Below are positions 31,367 through 43,249 of a stretch of 64,000 nucleotides of DNA, piece after piece; position 1 is the first letter of the stretch; every line of letters starts with the position of its first letter. This DNA is from Mesostigma viride (taxonomy: Eukaryota; Streptophyta; Mesostigmatophyceae; Mesostigmatales; Mesostigmataceae), in contig RPFO01000279.1 in NCBI GenBank assembly GCA_009746045.1, forward strand, positions 1 to 64,000, in the 5' to 3' direction. The position numbers and the translations under genes were made by a program. The notes beneath the pieces were generated by a model. The model saw only the letters and a list, made by a program, of their open reading frames with translations, made no database searches and had not been told where the DNA came from.

Positions 31367-31690
31367 ATGGCTTCCGGCACTCGCAGCCAGGTCGCTTCCG
31401 CGGGTCGCGCTGCTGGCAGTAACGATTTTGATGCCGATGACGCTGCCGGTCTGGCCGCTTTGACTGCATCATCCGTAACTCTTACCGATTCGGGTCTCCC
31501 AGGCGAAGTATTTTTTGACGCAGCAGCTGGGCTGGCTGCCCTGGCTTTGCACCCGCCAGGTGGTGACGAGGACGCCGCCCACGGTGCTCCCGACGGTGAG
31601 AATCCGGCGGTTGACGGTGGTGGTTTGAGCCGCGGTACGGCGGGGGGGGCCCCGCCCGAGCCTCCTTTGTGGCTTGCAAGGAGCTTTTGA
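31367..31690 (+). CDS. Copia Gag N-terminal segment (frameshifted)
   Basis: ATG 31367 opens a 107-codon frame, rich in Ala, Gly and Asp, that ends shortly after a run of eight G (about 31652-31659). One more G in this run would place it in the same frame as the downstream Gag-Pol, so this is probably the true N-terminus of the polyprotein. The single-base loss may be real or a base-calling error in the homopolymer. Confidence 0.65.
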   Translation: MASGTRSQVASAGRAAGSNDFDADDAAGLAALTASSVTLTDSGLPGEVFFDAAAGLAALALHPPGGDEDAAHGAPDGENPAVDGGGLSRGTAGGAPPEPPLWLARSF

Positions 31691-32364
31691 AGGATGTTCG
31701 TGGGGTCAAGGTTTTTACCGGCTCAGATTGGACGCTGTGGATCCCTTTTAAGGACCATTTCTTGGGCCTTGTTTCCCTTTATGCTGGCCTCCTTGGAGTG
31801 CTGGCAGGTGTTGTCCAGAACGTGCAACTGGATCGGCTCCTTTACGTTGCCTTGTTGGCCGTCGTCGATGGGCCTGCGCGTGCCTTGATGCAGACGCTCC
31901 CCCTGGATCGTCGCCTGGGCAGTCTGGCCATCACCAAGCTCATCCAGGTCTATGAGCATGGCAAGCTCACCAAGTCCATGCGTCTGGACTTGTGGAAACA
32001 AATGGCCCAACTTCGTCAAACTGCTCGCGAGACTGTGGAGCCGTATGTGAACCGCTCGGAACTGCTGTACGCCAAGCTACAGGCTGCAGGCATTACGTTC
32101 CCAGTCGCTGCCTTCATTGCCAGCGTCCTCAGCGGTCTGCGCGCCGAGTACAGGCCCGCGCTAATCTCCCTCCGTCTTGACGAGGTCGAGACTGTTCCGG
32201 TCCTGCGGCAGCGCCTGATGGAAGTTGAAGATCTGCTGACGGGTGGCCTCCCGTCCCCTGCAGATTCTGGCTCTGCCTCCAACCACGCATACCATACCCC
32301 TGGCCGGGGGCGTGGCCCACGGCATGGCGGTGCCCGCGGCAACGGCAACGGCAGCAGCAACGGA

Positions 32365-32395
<31 letters not shown>

Positions 32396-32412
32396 ACGGC
32401 ACCGGCAACGGA

Positions 32413-32454
<42 letters not shown>

Positions 32455-35400
32455 CATGGCAACGGCCGCGCCCACGGCAATGGCCACGGCAACGGCCACA
32501 GCCATGGCGGCAGCAGCGGGGGGCGCGGCGGGCGCGGTGGTGGTCGCGGTGGTGGCGCAGGGGTCGGGCGTGGTCGCGGGCCGCCCTGCTCCGTCTGCGC
32601 CAAGCCTGGACATGACGCCGCCACCTGCTGGACTGCCCATCCCGCCCAGCGCCCTGCTCACCTCCGCGGTGACGGCGCCGGGCACGCCCATCACACCGAC
32701 GCAGGCCTGCCTCCCTTGGAGACGACGTACGCGTTCCACGTGGGTCGAGGCCCTTTGTGTGCTTCCCTGCGCGCCAACCCTTTAGGTGCTTCCCTGCGCG
32801 ACGGTGTGCAGCCTCACGGGCAGGCCTCGCTTCGTCCAGTGCACGGCCTTGCGCCTTCCCCGTCCCGCTCGGGCAGTCGTCTCTCGGCACCCCGCCCCAG
32901 CACCTCCTCGGACTCGACGGCTGGTTCCTCAACCACCGCTCCTTCTGTGCTTCACACGGCCGCAACGGCCTCGGCTAGGTGTGCCCCGGAGTGGGTGGTT
33001 GACACGGGTGCCACGTACCACATGACGCCTCACCGGGCGGACTTTGGCGATGGATTTGATCCCGCCTTCCGGCTGCGCATCACCGGCTCGGGCGGCAATC
33101 TGCATGCGGGCGGCAGGGGCCCTCTGCTTCTCCGGCTCGGCACCCCGGACGTGCACCTCGGCCCAGCTTTGTATGTCCCAGGCCTTCAGGCCCGCCTACT
33201 CTCGGTGAGCCAGCTCTTTAAAGCCGGCCATGATGTGGACTTTAAGCACCTGCGCCTCACTTTGGGGACCCGCACGTTCCCCCTCGTGGAGTGTGACGGC
33301 ATTTACTTGCTCCGCGGGGTGGCGCCCCATGCCCTCGCCACATCAGCCGCCCCCGTGGACCTGATGCAGTGGCACCTGCGCCTCGGACACGCTGGCGCGG
33401 ATCGTATTGCTCGGCTAGCCGCCGACCCCGCCTCAAACATGGTGACCCACGGTCCCAAGGCTCCCACGTGTCCTTCCTGCCCTGCCGGACACTTGCGGCG
33501 GAGCAGCTTTCCCCCCAGCACGACGCCACGCTGCGCGACCCCTCGCCATCGCCTGCACTGCGACCTGCTAGGTCCCATGCGGACCCCTGCCGTGTTGGGG
33601 GACTGGCGGTATGTCCTGGGCATCACGGATGAAGCCACTCGTTTTCACTGGGTTTACTTCTTGAAGACGAAGGACGCTGCCGTTGGGAGCCTGCGTCACT
33701 TCCTGGCCACGGAGATCAAGCCGTTCCGGGCGTCCGCGGCCACGGCGCCTGTGGAGCTTCGCTCCGACCAAGACGCGGTTTTCACTGGCCAGGACTGGCG
33801 CGCCGTCTGCGCCGAGTATGGCGTGCGGCAAGAGTTCTCGTCCCCCTATACGCCGGAGCAGAACGGCGTGGCGGAGCGATTCTGGGGCGTCGCAGTTAGC
33901 ATGACCAGGAGCATGCTGGCGCATGCTGGCCTCGGCAAGGAGTTCTGGGCTCTAGCCTTTGCATGCGCCATCTACATCATCAACAGGCTGCCCTGCCGCA
34001 GCAACCCGGAGCACGCAACGCCCTACTTCCTCATGTATGGGCGCCCTGCGGATTTATCCGGCATGCGTGTGTTTGGCTGCCCCTCCCACGTCTTGGTTGA
34101 GGGGGCAGCCCGTGAGAAGTTTGATTCTCGCGCTGAGGATGGCCTCTTCGTGGGATACAAGCTTGACTCCCCGGCCTACCTCGTATGGGTGCCCGACAAG
34201 GCGACGGGCGGCGGGCGTGTCATCGAGCGCAAGCACGTGCAGTTCGACGAGACGTGGCGCAACCGGGCCCCGCAGGCTGCGCAGTGGCTCCCGGCGGCCC
34301 CCTTTGCGGAGGCCGACCTCTTTCCCGCCGACATGCTGACTCCTGCCCCTTTGCAGTTACCCTCTGCCTCTGCCGAGGACTCTGGGGGGCCGGCAACGCC
34401 CTCCACTGCCTTGCCCGCAGGCCGTGAGGACAGCTATGTCAGCATCGGGGGGACTCCTGAGCGTTTCGTTCTCCCCCCGGCCGCCGCTGCGGCCATCCAG
34501 GCACTTGTGCGGAACGGCCATGCTCCGACGGCTCCGGCTCCTGCCTCGGCGCCGACATCTTACCTCACCGTGTCAGATGCTCGACAGCATGCCCCTCTGT
34601 TGCGCGGACAGGCCTCTGGCCACTCGCGTTCTGCGGCGTCATATGAACACGCCGGGGCGGGGATGCCTCCGCCGCATTTGAGTACCTCGGTTGACCTGGA
34701 GAGCACGGCTGACAGCACCGGCTATTCTCCTCCGGCGTCCCCTGGTGCCTCTGCAGGTCTCCTCCCCGTGTGGGGTTCCCGTGGTGCTGCCTTGTGTGGC
34801 GACCTTTCTCATGGCAGTAACACCCCCGCTCCCCCTGGTTTCGGGGGCGATGATGTATTGGATGACGCACTTTCTTCCTGGCCGGATCAACCTGTCACCA
34901 AGGCTGCACGGATCCACGCGCATCACTCACTTGTCGCTGACCTGTGCTTCGCTGCTGCTTTTCATAGCCAGCCTGCGTCCGTGCCCTCCTCTCCCGCTGC
35001 CGCCCTTGCCTTGCCGGAATGGCGCACGGCCATGGAGAGTGAGCTGGCCAGCCTCCAGGAGCACCAGGTTTACGAGCTTCTGCATATGCGTGATCTTCCG
35101 CGCGGTGCCAAGCTCCTACCCACCAAGTGGGTCTTCGCCCAGAAAGCTGATGGGCGGTGCAAGGCCCGGTTTGTGTGCAAGGGGTTTGCACAGCGCGAGG
35201 GCATTGATTTCGGTGAGACTTTTGCTCCCACCGTCCGTGCTGCCACCGTGCGCCTGGGCTTGGCTCGTGCTGGCACTGCTGGCCACCCCATCCGGCAGCT
35301 GGATGTCCGCACCGCGTTCCTCTATGCTGAGTTGGAGGAGGACGTGTATGTCCTTCCCCCCAAGGGCTTTGAGGAGCGCGACCCCACTGGCCAAACGTAC

Positions 35401-36492
35401 CTCTGGCGCCTCCGGCGGAGCCTCTATGGGCTCAAACAGGCGCCCCGGAACTGGCACCACACGCTCCGGGACTACCTCATCCATGAGACTGGCGCTGTCC
35501 AGAGCACCACGGACACGTGTCTGTTCCTGTATGTTGGTGGTTTTGCCTTCGTCCATGTCGACGATCTCCTGGTCTCCCACTCCTCGGCGGAGTGGCTATC
35601 GCAGTGGACCCAACGGGTGTCCCAGCGCTTCCAGATCACCGAGACGGATGCCCCCTCCCTCTTTCTGGGGGTCTCCCTGGTCCTCGACCCGCCGGCGCGC
35701 ACAGTTTTTCTGCACCAAGGCCCGTATCTGGAGGCCCTCGCTGAGCGCTTTGGGGTCTCCCCACGGGCGGTGAAGACGCCCGTCGTCCCCAACACCCCCC
35801 GTGGTGAGGGGGGGCTTCTCAACGCGGACGACACTCGCGTCTACCAAGCGATCACCGGGGCACTCCTGTATGCGATGGGATGCACTCGGCCTGACCTGGC
35901 ATTCGCAGTCAACCTGCTGACTCAGAATATGAAAAACCCTACTGTAAGCGACCTTGGGCTGGCACGCCGGGTGCTTCAGTACGCGGTACACACCAAGGAC
36001 CTGGGTCTGTCCTACTCGGGGCAGGGGGGGCTGGTGGCCTACTCGGATGCCGACTGGGCAAACGATCCTGTGGACCGCAAGTCAATCACTGGCAACGTGG
36101 TCATGTACCGCGGTGCTGCGGTGGAGTGGACCAGTCGCAAGCAGCCCACTCCAGCCCTGTCCACCTGTGAGGCCGAGTACATGGCCCTGTGCGGTGTCAC
36201 GCAGCAGGTGGTCCCCCTTCTCACCATCACCAAGGAGTTGGGTGACCCGGCCTCAGGGCCAATTCAGGTGTTTTGCGACAACACTGGTGCTGTGGCTCTG
36301 TCACGAGACCCTGTTCACCCTCGGCGTACCAAGCACATCGACGTCAAGTACCACTACATTCGCGCGAAGGTCGCGGATGGCACCGTTCAGGTGTCTCACC
36401 TTCCTGGGGCAGCGATGATCGCCGACATGCTCACCAAGGCACTACCTGAGCCACGTTTTGTGGAGCTCAGACACAAGTTGTTGGGTATTTGA
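31669..36492 (+). CDS. Copia Gag-Pol polyprotein
   Basis: 1607 open codons, the left end being nominal (GTG) because the real start is probably upstream. In order: Gag core (about 1-205), an Asn-Gly repeat linker (about 225-285), zinc knuckle CSVCAKPGHDAATC (CX2CX4HX4C, about 306-319), protease DTGA in WVVDTGATYHMT (about 445), integrase with HHCC zinc site and the catalytic Asp, Asp, Glu in HCDLLGPM, RSDQDAVF and PEQNGVAER, RT with RQLDVRTAFLYAEL, SLYGLKQAPRNWH and FVHVDDLLV (about 1293), and RNase H with SDADWAND and TKHIDVKYHYIR. No stop or frameshift occurs in 4.8 kb. It makes the particle, processes it, copies the RNA and integrates the cDNA. Confidence 0.95.
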
Positions 36493-36625
36493 GTTACTGG
36501 CAATTAGTGATGAGACAACATAAGGACACACTTGCTAGCCTGTGACACTGGTCCCATACTACAGTTCTTTTAGTGAACATTTGTTCTGGCTTGCTTGAGT
36601 TTGTTTTCCGGCCTGTGTGCCGAGT

Positions 36626-36633
36626 AAGGGGGG
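36626..36633 (+). promoter_or_regulatory. Copia polypurine tract
   Basis: AAGGGGGG immediately precedes the 3' LTR, the expected plus-strand primer site for reverse transcription. Confidence 0.8.
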
Positions 36634-37065
36634 TGTCAGAAGTATCGACACACCTGCCTGAAACTAGTACTTATAGTTTAGTGCTAGCTCTGGACTACAT
36701 GAACGGGCATGTGCCGCATGTTTAAGTTCTGTTCCATAAGTGACCCAGTCATTCTGTGACTGACCTTGAACTTTGGTTGTGAATGGTTGGCTTGAGATCA
36801 CGTTATGATTGTAACTGCCACACAGTCAGAAAAGAACCGGTTTGGTGTGGCCACGTTGTAGGTAGATCATAACTGCTACCCAGTAGCTGAGCCTGGAATT
36901 GTTTAAAAGGCGAAGCTACGCACCTTGTTTGCCCTCTCAGTACCTCACACCTCACACACTCCTGTGGTGGAACTAGCAGCCGGCCAGCTGCCGACTGAGA
37001 CTTATTTTTATCTGAGTGAAATAAAGTAAAACTTTGTGGCAAACATTGTTTTCTCACTCCTAACA
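36634..37065 (+). repeat. Copia 3' LTR
   Basis: 432 bp, identical in length to the 5' LTR with one substitution noticed. It is followed by the ACAAC target duplication. Confidence 0.93.
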
Positions 37066-37111
37066 ACAACGCCTCCACCATCCGACGGCGCGTCGCGTCT
37101 ATGTGGTTTGT

Positions 37112-37197
37112 CGGATACATCTGTGCGGTTTTTCGGCTACATCTGTGCGGATTTCGGCTACATCTGTGCGGATTTCGGCTACATCTGTGCGGTTCTC
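37112..37197. repeat. 21-bp tandem repeat, about 4 copies
   Basis: The unit CGGCTACATCTGTGCGGATTT repeats with small changes just downstream of the Copia insertion. Confidence 0.88.
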
Positions 37198-37764
37198 GGG
37201 CCGTGTACCTGTCCGTCCGTCCGTCAGATTCACCCATCTGACGGTCGTAAATCGGTGGGAGAGTAAATGGGTGGGAGAGATGAGCATTCTGGCGAGGGGG
37301 GACCGCGGTTTCTTGACAATCCGTTGTACTGGTTGTGGGAGGACCGGTGACATACAGCCATGCTATTTGGGGGCCCAATACCGCCACCGCCAGGTCGAAA
37401 TGTCCGGCCCCCATATTGAACTCAGGGTCCAATGCCAACCGCCGGAATGAAACTTGCTGGCCCCCAGTATGCTAGCGCCCCCCTGGGGCGCCGCCACCGG
37501 TGCGCCGACAGCCGGCCCCCATATGCCCCCCCCCAACGCGCTGAATTCGTGTTCAGTGACCAGATCACACTTTGATCCGGGAGCAAAATGATTGGCTGTA
37601 CGTTACGAACAAAAAACGAAATTTTAGTATCTAAGTTCCGCAGCGCTTGCTGAATTTGCTCCCTTTCCAAGGCCCGCTGACAATACTTGAGAAATTCACC
37701 AATGAATGTTCGGTTTGAAACTGACCATGGATTGTTACTGGTCGATACACCTGGTGTTGCTCAC

Positions 37765-37959
37765 GTCGGAAGCCCGGAGGCCTCCCCGGCCGATATGAGG
37801 CCTACTTGGATCCCGGGAGGCGAGAAAACGTTGATAGCATTGCGATCATATTTGTTGTCAGGCTCCCGGGCCCAAACAGCAATCTCCTCGTTTGGGACGC
37901 ACTTATTGTCGTAATAATGTAACCCTTTGAGGGTGACGTCCGCTTGGCACTCAACCATG
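37765..37959 (-). CDS. HIRAN-domain exon
   Basis: A 195-nt segment bounded by an acceptor-like TTCCAG and a donor-like GTGAGC. The translation contains VTLKGLHYYD, AVWAREPDNKYDRNAINVF and GIQVGLISAGEA. This matches the HIRAN fold (REPxNxYDxNAI and GxQVGxI signatures), known in HLTF/RAD5-type helicases and in stand-alone plant and bacterial proteins, where it binds DNA ends. No neighbouring helicase exon was recognised within the window. The exon may belong to a small gene or be a remnant. Confidence 0.62.
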
Positions 37960-38931
37960 CTGGAATAATCCGGAACAAAATGTGTGCACGTATTCCTATG
38001 CCCCCTAAACGCCGCTTATTCCTAGTGCAGCTGGAAACACCCGCCGAAGTCCAAACACTGCAGACGAGCACTTGCCACGTGGCAAATCCCCTTTGGCAGT
38101 AGGCTCGCCATATGGGGGCCATGACCACCCGCCGGCAGGCTATTTCAGCCGCAGCCCCTATATTTATATAGGGGCCAGACCAATGCAGCCACCGGCAGCC
38201 TTGGGGCCAGACCCTAGTACCCGTGAAATTTTGGCTGGGCATGTCACCGGTCCTTCGGTACTCCTGTTTTTCCTGCACCGGCCAACGCTGCTTGGCGGGA
38301 AAGCATACCATGCACGGGTACAACAAGTGTGCACGGTACGTCTAGATGCTTACACGTGTCCTCGGCGCACTTGGAAGAAAACGAATTTGCTGGTGCCGGG
38401 CGCAGCATGTCCCGCAGGCCGTTCGCCATGCGGTGGAGTTGCACGCACGCATGCACGTCTATTCCGCATGTTGGCCTGTAATGGGGTGACTGGACTGTCT
38501 TAGCGCGCGTTTGACGTACACAGGCAATAGTCTTTCGGTAAGCATAATGCACGGCATGCTTGCGTTTTGATTCTTGAATTCCTTTTGGCGCATTTCGCTC
38601 TTACAATTCGCCACCCCCCAGCACGTCTCTTGCCCGGAAATTGGAAGACCGTTTTCTGTTGCGGTCGTCGGTAAGTTAAAGGCGCCGTCAGCGATGGGTG
38701 CGTGTTTTCAACTTAGAGAGGGATTGACTCACCGGCCTAACCGCTCCGCGCAAGAGGCTGCGGAGATCACGTTGCTTCGGCGATAAGGTACTAAGGTTAT
38801 TACTTAGTACTAAGGTACTAAGGTACTTAGGTAGATCACGTTGCTTCGGCATTAAGGTACTAATGTGATTTTTCGTAATCCGACTAGACATGGCGGGCTC
38901 GTTACTGGTAGCCCGTAATTGCTTGGCCACT

Positions 38932-38957
38932 AGGAAACTATTTGAAAATAGTTTCCT
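38932..38957. repeat. 12-bp perfect hairpin
   Basis: AGGAAACTATTT and its exact complement are separated by 2 bp. A TACTAAGGTA-type short repeat lies nearby (38788-38860). Function is unknown, and it could be the tip of a small foldback element. Confidence 0.7.
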
Positions 38958-39352
38958 GGCAGTCACGTCTGGCATGCCGCTCGATCCTGTGTCAAGTTAG
39001 ACTCGTGTGATACCTCCTTTGCGTTCGCACGAAGTCCATTCTTCCTTACCATACCGCCAGGTGGGAAGGAAGCTGACTAATCAGGGGCAGTTACCTTTGC
39101 AAGGCTTACTAACCGTACTGGACTTTTCTTACAAGGGTGGTGTCTGGACTAAGGACTTCCTCCTGGTCGCAGAATCATATTAACTTGTTGCATCCCTTGT
39201 AAATTTGTTTCGAAACAAAATCGGATTTTCTCTTTGTCGTCGACCCTAGCCGGTTACAGGTGAACTGCAAACGCACAAACGTGGGTACCTTTTGCAGCTT
39301 AAGGGCTGAGTGCCACATCAGACCTCCGTGCCATACTAATAAATCTGATCAA

Positions 39353-39964
39353 ATGATCATAATCCCCAAGGACCTACAGACTGCCTGGGAGACGTCGCCC
39401 TCAGCCAGCTACAAGGCGCCCAGGGGCGTCGCTGGAGTGCCCGAGCCAGCAGGCGCTGAGGGTTTTGAGCCCACGCAGGCTTATGAGGGCTGGGAGGCGA
39501 CAGCGTATGAGGGCTCAGAGGCTAGTGAAGATGAGGGCTTGGAGGTGCTAGGGGCTGAGGGTGAGGAATCGACCGAGGGTGAATGTTTTGATTTGACCGA
39601 AGTTGAAGGTGTGGAGGCAATAAAGGGTGAAGATTTGGAAGCAAGGGATGTGGAAGGCTCCGAGCGTGAAGAGGCGGAGGGTTCAGAGGCGAGGGTTTCT
39701 TCCTCTTTCCCATCAGGGCGTGAAGAGGGTTTGGAGGCGGGAGAGATGGAGGGTTTAGAGGAGGTGAGAGAGGCTGGGGGCAGCGGTACCGTAGCCGTCG
39801 CGCGAGCCGACAAGCAGCACAGCCGGCGTGCCAAGCCGCCCGCTCATCACCTGCTGCGGCACCTGCTCAAGCACATCTGGGCTGCACCAGCAACGCATTT
39901 AGGCAAGTGGTACCGCGGGATTGCTTCGCCGTCTTTGAAGATGGTTTCTGAAGGGAGGGTCTGA
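39353..39964 (+). CDS. Hypothetical acidic repeat protein
   Basis: ATG 39353 opens 203 codons. The middle (about residues 25-135) is a degenerate acidic repeat of the form EGxEAxExEG with Glu, Gly and Ala dominating, produced by GAGGGC/GAGGCG-type codons. The C-terminal 45 residues are basic (HSRRAKPPAHHLLRHLLKH). No domain, signal peptide or membrane segment is seen. It could be one exon of a larger gene or an unconstrained purine-rich frame. The loss of repeat character at both ends argues mildly for coding. Confidence 0.3.
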   Translation: MIIIPKDLQTAWETSPSASYKAPRGVAGVPEPAGAEGFEPTQAYEGWEATAYEGSEASEDEGLEVLGAEGEESTEGECFDLTEVEGVEAIKGEDLEARDVEGSEREEAEGSEARVSSSFPSGREEGLEAGEMEGLEEVREAGGSGTVAVARADKQHSRRAKPPAHHLLRHLLKHIWAAPATHLGKWYRGIASPSLKMVSEGRV

Positions 39965-40017
39965 ATGAGGAGGATACCGGTGAGTGGTATGTGGTCCACT
40001 TTTTCAAAAATGTGTTG

Positions 40018-41985
40018 GCAGTTAGGATACAGCAGGGGGAGGATGCTGTAGGGAGGATGCAGAAGGAGGGGAATACAGCAGGGAGGATGCAGAAGGGGGG
40101 TAATACAGCAGGGAGGATACAAAAGGGGGGGAATACAGCAGGGAGGATGCAGAAGAGGGGAATACAGCAGGGAGGATGCAGAAGAGGGGAATACAGCAGG
40201 GAGGATGCAGAAGGGGGGAAATACAGCAGGGAGGATACAAAAGGGGGGGAATACAGTAGGGAGGATGCAGAAGAGGGGAATACAGCAGGGAGGATGCAGA
40301 AGAGGGGAATACAGCAGGGAGGATGCAGAAGGGGGGAAATACAGCAGGGAGGATACAAAAGGGGGGAATACAGCAGGGAGGATGCAGAAGAGGGGAATAC
40401 AGCAGGGAGGATGCAGAAGGGGGGAATACAGCAGGGAGGATGCAGAAGAGGGGAATACAGCAGGGAGGATGCAGAAGAGGGGAATACAGCAGGGAGGATG
40501 CAGAAGAGGGGAATACAGCAGGGAGGATGCAGAAGAGGGGAATACAGCAGGGAGGATGCAGAAGAGGGGAATACAGCAGGGAGGATGCAGAAGGGGGAAT
40601 ACAGCAGGGAGGATGCAGAAGAGGGGAATACAGCAGGGAGGATGCAGAAGGGGGAAATACAGCAGGGAGGATACAAAAGGGGGGAAATACAGCAGGGAGG
40701 ATGCAGAAGGGGGAAATACAGCAGGGAGGATGCAGAAGGGGGGAAATACAGCAGGGAGGATGCAGAAGGGGGGAAATACAGCAGGGAGGATGCAGAAGGG
40801 GGAAATACAGCAGGGAGGATGCAGAAGGGGGGATGCAGCAGGGAGGATGCAGAAGGGGGAAATACAGCAGGGAGGATGCAGAAGGGGGGAAATACAGCAG
40901 GGAGGATGCAGAAGGGGGGAAATACAGCAGGGAGGATGCAGAAGGGGGGATGCAGTAGGGAGGATGCAGAAGGGGGGAAAACAGCAGGGAGGATGCAGAA
41001 GGGGGGAAATACAGCAGGGAGGATGCAGAAGGGGGGGATGCAGTAGGGAGGATGCAGAAGGGGGGAAATACAGCAGGGAGGATGCAGAAGGGGGGATGCA
41101 GCAGGGAGGATACAAAAGGGGGGAAATACAGCAGGGAGGATGCAGAAGGGGGGAAATACAGCAGGGAGGATGCAGAAGGGGGGATGCAGTAGGGAGGATG
41201 CAGAAGGGGGGTAATACAGCAGGGAGGATGCAGAAGGGGGGGAATACAGCAGGGAGGATGCAAAAGGGGGGGAATACAGCAGGGAGGATGCAGAAGGGGG
41301 GAAATACAGCAGGGAGGATGCAGAAGGGGGGGATGCAGTAGGGAGGATGCAGAAGGGGGGTAATACAGCAGGGAGGATGCAGAAGGGGGGAAATACAGCA
41401 GGGAGGATGCAGAAGGGGGAAATACAGCAGGGAGGATGCAGAAGGGGGGATGCAGTAGGGAGGATGCAGAAGGGGGGTAATACAGCAGGGAGGATGCAGA
41501 AGGGGGGGATGCAGTAGGGAGGATGCAGAAGGGGGGGAATACAGCAAGGAGGATGCAGAAGGGGGGAAATACAGCAGGGAGGATGCAGAAGGGGGGGAAT
41601 ACAGCAGGGAGGATGCAGAAGGGGGGAAATACAGCACGGAGGATGCAGAAGAGGGGAATAGAGCAGGGAGGATGCAGAAGGGGGGAAATACAGCAGGGAG
41701 GATACAAAAGGGGGGAAATACAGCAGGGAGGATGCAGAAGGGGGGAAATACAGCACGGAGGATGCAGAAGGGGGGGAATACAGTAGGGAGGATACAAAAG
41801 GGGGGGAATACAGCAGGGAGGATGCAGAAGGGGGGGATGCAGTAGGGAGGATGCAGAAGGGGGGAAATACAGCAGGGAGGATGCAGAAGGGGGGGAATAC
41901 AGCAGGGAGGATGCAGAAGGGGGGGATGCAGTAGGGAGGATGCAGAAGGGGGGAAATACAGCGGGGAGGATGCAGAAGGGGGTGA
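40018..41985. repeat. 28-30-bp minisatellite, about 68 copies
   Basis: The unit is approximately AATACAGCAGGGAGGATGCA plus GAAGGGGGG, with variants GAAGAGGGG, ATACAAAAGGGG and a shortened GGATGCAGTAGGG form. Variants are clustered: the GAAGAGGGG type dominates 40150-40660 and the GAAATACAGC type dominates later. This shows block-wise expansion. The frames are open because of composition only. Confidence 0.95.
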
Positions 41986-42405
41986 TAAATTAGGGACATC
42001 AATATAATAGGGGGGAATCACAGAAAATTATGTCTGTGTGCTTTGATTTCTACTAGTAGTAGACGGAATTATAGACGAACTTTTTTCGTATAGCATCCTT
42101 TCGTGAGCTTGGTCTTGAGCTGCAAATTGAGTCCGTGCTTGCATAGCGTTGCACGCGAGTGGGCCCCCGATCAATGCTGTCACCAGTGCTATCGCTGGAG
42201 TGGCCCCGCCACCCTAACTGCAGTATCACTAGTGCTCTTGCGCTAGACCCGCATGTTGTGTGCCCGGTACTCGCAAACAAATCAACGCTTCTCGGGTCCT
42301 CGCAAGTCTCCAGATTGCCACCCATGCATCATCATGGTCTCACACGATCCTGTGCCAGTATACCATATCGCATGCGTCTGTGTCACATATATTGCGTACG
42401 TACTA

Positions 42406-42515
42406 CAGTGTTTTGTCACAACTGTTGTTATGGTTGTTGTCTCGTGCTACGCAGTGTTTTGTCACAACTGTTGTTATTGTTGTTGTCTCGTGCTACGCAG
42501 TGTTTTGTCAGAATA
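42406..42515. repeat. 46-bp tandem repeat, about 2.5 copies
   Basis: The unit begins CAGTGTTTTGTCACAACTGT and recurs at 42406, 42452 and 42498. Confidence 0.9.
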
Positions 42516-43035
42516 TTGTTTCTTGGTCCCATGTCTCGCTGTCCATCGTGCACTACATAAGACGTGGGAAAGTTGTGTCCACCACAACAGTGTCTTTGGT
42601 TTACAATTCATCATGTTGTGCAATATACCACGACTAGTACTGCCCCACATGTTTTCTGTCTCACAGTCGGTATCACTCTCACTGTCCATACCACTGCATA
42701 AGAAAATGATGGGCGTAGGGAAGCTTACACTACCAGCTGATGGTAAATGAGGCTTCACAAGGGCTACCCCTTCTAGAAGGCCGTTGCCTTGCCCATTTCT
42801 GGGAAGGGAAGGGTAATTCATGCCTTTGTGTGGATTACATTTCTAAGCTACTTGGGTATATGGCTCGTGGCCCTTATGCCTTAACGCTGTCCCCTGCCTC
42901 CGCGTCCCCCTCGCGGCATGCCTTGTGTCCCCTGCCTCAATGTCTCCCTTGCCTCATGCCTCGGGTCTTCCCCGTTGTGCCTCGCTGTTTTTGTGACCCT
43001 CTTCCATGTCTCTGTGACCCCGATCACGGGACCAG

Positions 43036-43088
43036 TTCCCAACCCAAATCCCAAGCTGGTGCTCCAGGAGAAGCAGCGGCGAGAGAAG
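43036..43088 (+). CDS. Possible small exon next to a donor-like minisatellite
   Basis: A pyrimidine-rich stretch ending ACCAG precedes codons for PNPNPKLVLQEKQRREK, followed by GTGAGA. The charged peptide and flanking splice signals suggest an exon, but no gene context is known and it may be chance. Confidence 0.22.
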
Positions 43089-43240
43089 GTGAGAGAAGGC
43101 GCGAAAAGGCGAGAGAAGGTGAGAGAAGGTGAGAGAAGGCGAGAAAAGGCGAGAGAAGGCGAGAGAAGGTGAGAGAAGGTGAGAGAAGGCGAGAAAAGGC
43201 GAGAGAAGGCCATATAAGGTGAGAGAAAGCGAGAGAAGGT
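43079..43240. repeat. 10-bp minisatellite GAGAGAAGGT/C
   Basis: About 16 copies of GAGAGAAGGT, GAGAGAAGGC or GAAAAGGC. Many copies contain the donor-like word GGTGAGAG. The array starts precisely at the end of the candidate exon. Confidence 0.88.
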
Positions 43241-43249
43241 GAGCTGTCA

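Larger units (their letters stand above)
30689..37065 (+). mobile_element. Copia-type LTR retrotransposon, young insertion
   Basis: It has two 432-bp LTRs starting TGTCAG and ending TAACA, flanked by the 5-bp duplication ACAAC (30684-30688 and 37066-37070). I found one difference between the LTRs (C in the 5', T in the 3', in the CTTTGGT[C/T]GTGAATG stretch). Domain order is Gag, protease, integrase, RT, RNase H, which defines Copia. Primer-binding and polypurine tracts are present. The near-identical LTRs and long open frame show recent insertion. Only the Gag start is out of frame, by one base at a G8 run. Confidence 0.95.

Noticed and set aside
32016-32965. Minus-strand Arg/Ala/Val-rich frames opposite the Copia Gag
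   Set aside because: Antisense of the Asn-Gly repeat and zinc-knuckle coding region of the intact polyprotein.
39847-42021. Frames of over 700 codons (CILPAVFPP-type repeats) across the 28-30-bp minisatellite
   Set aside because: All frames of this array are open because of composition. Nothing distinguishes one as coding.
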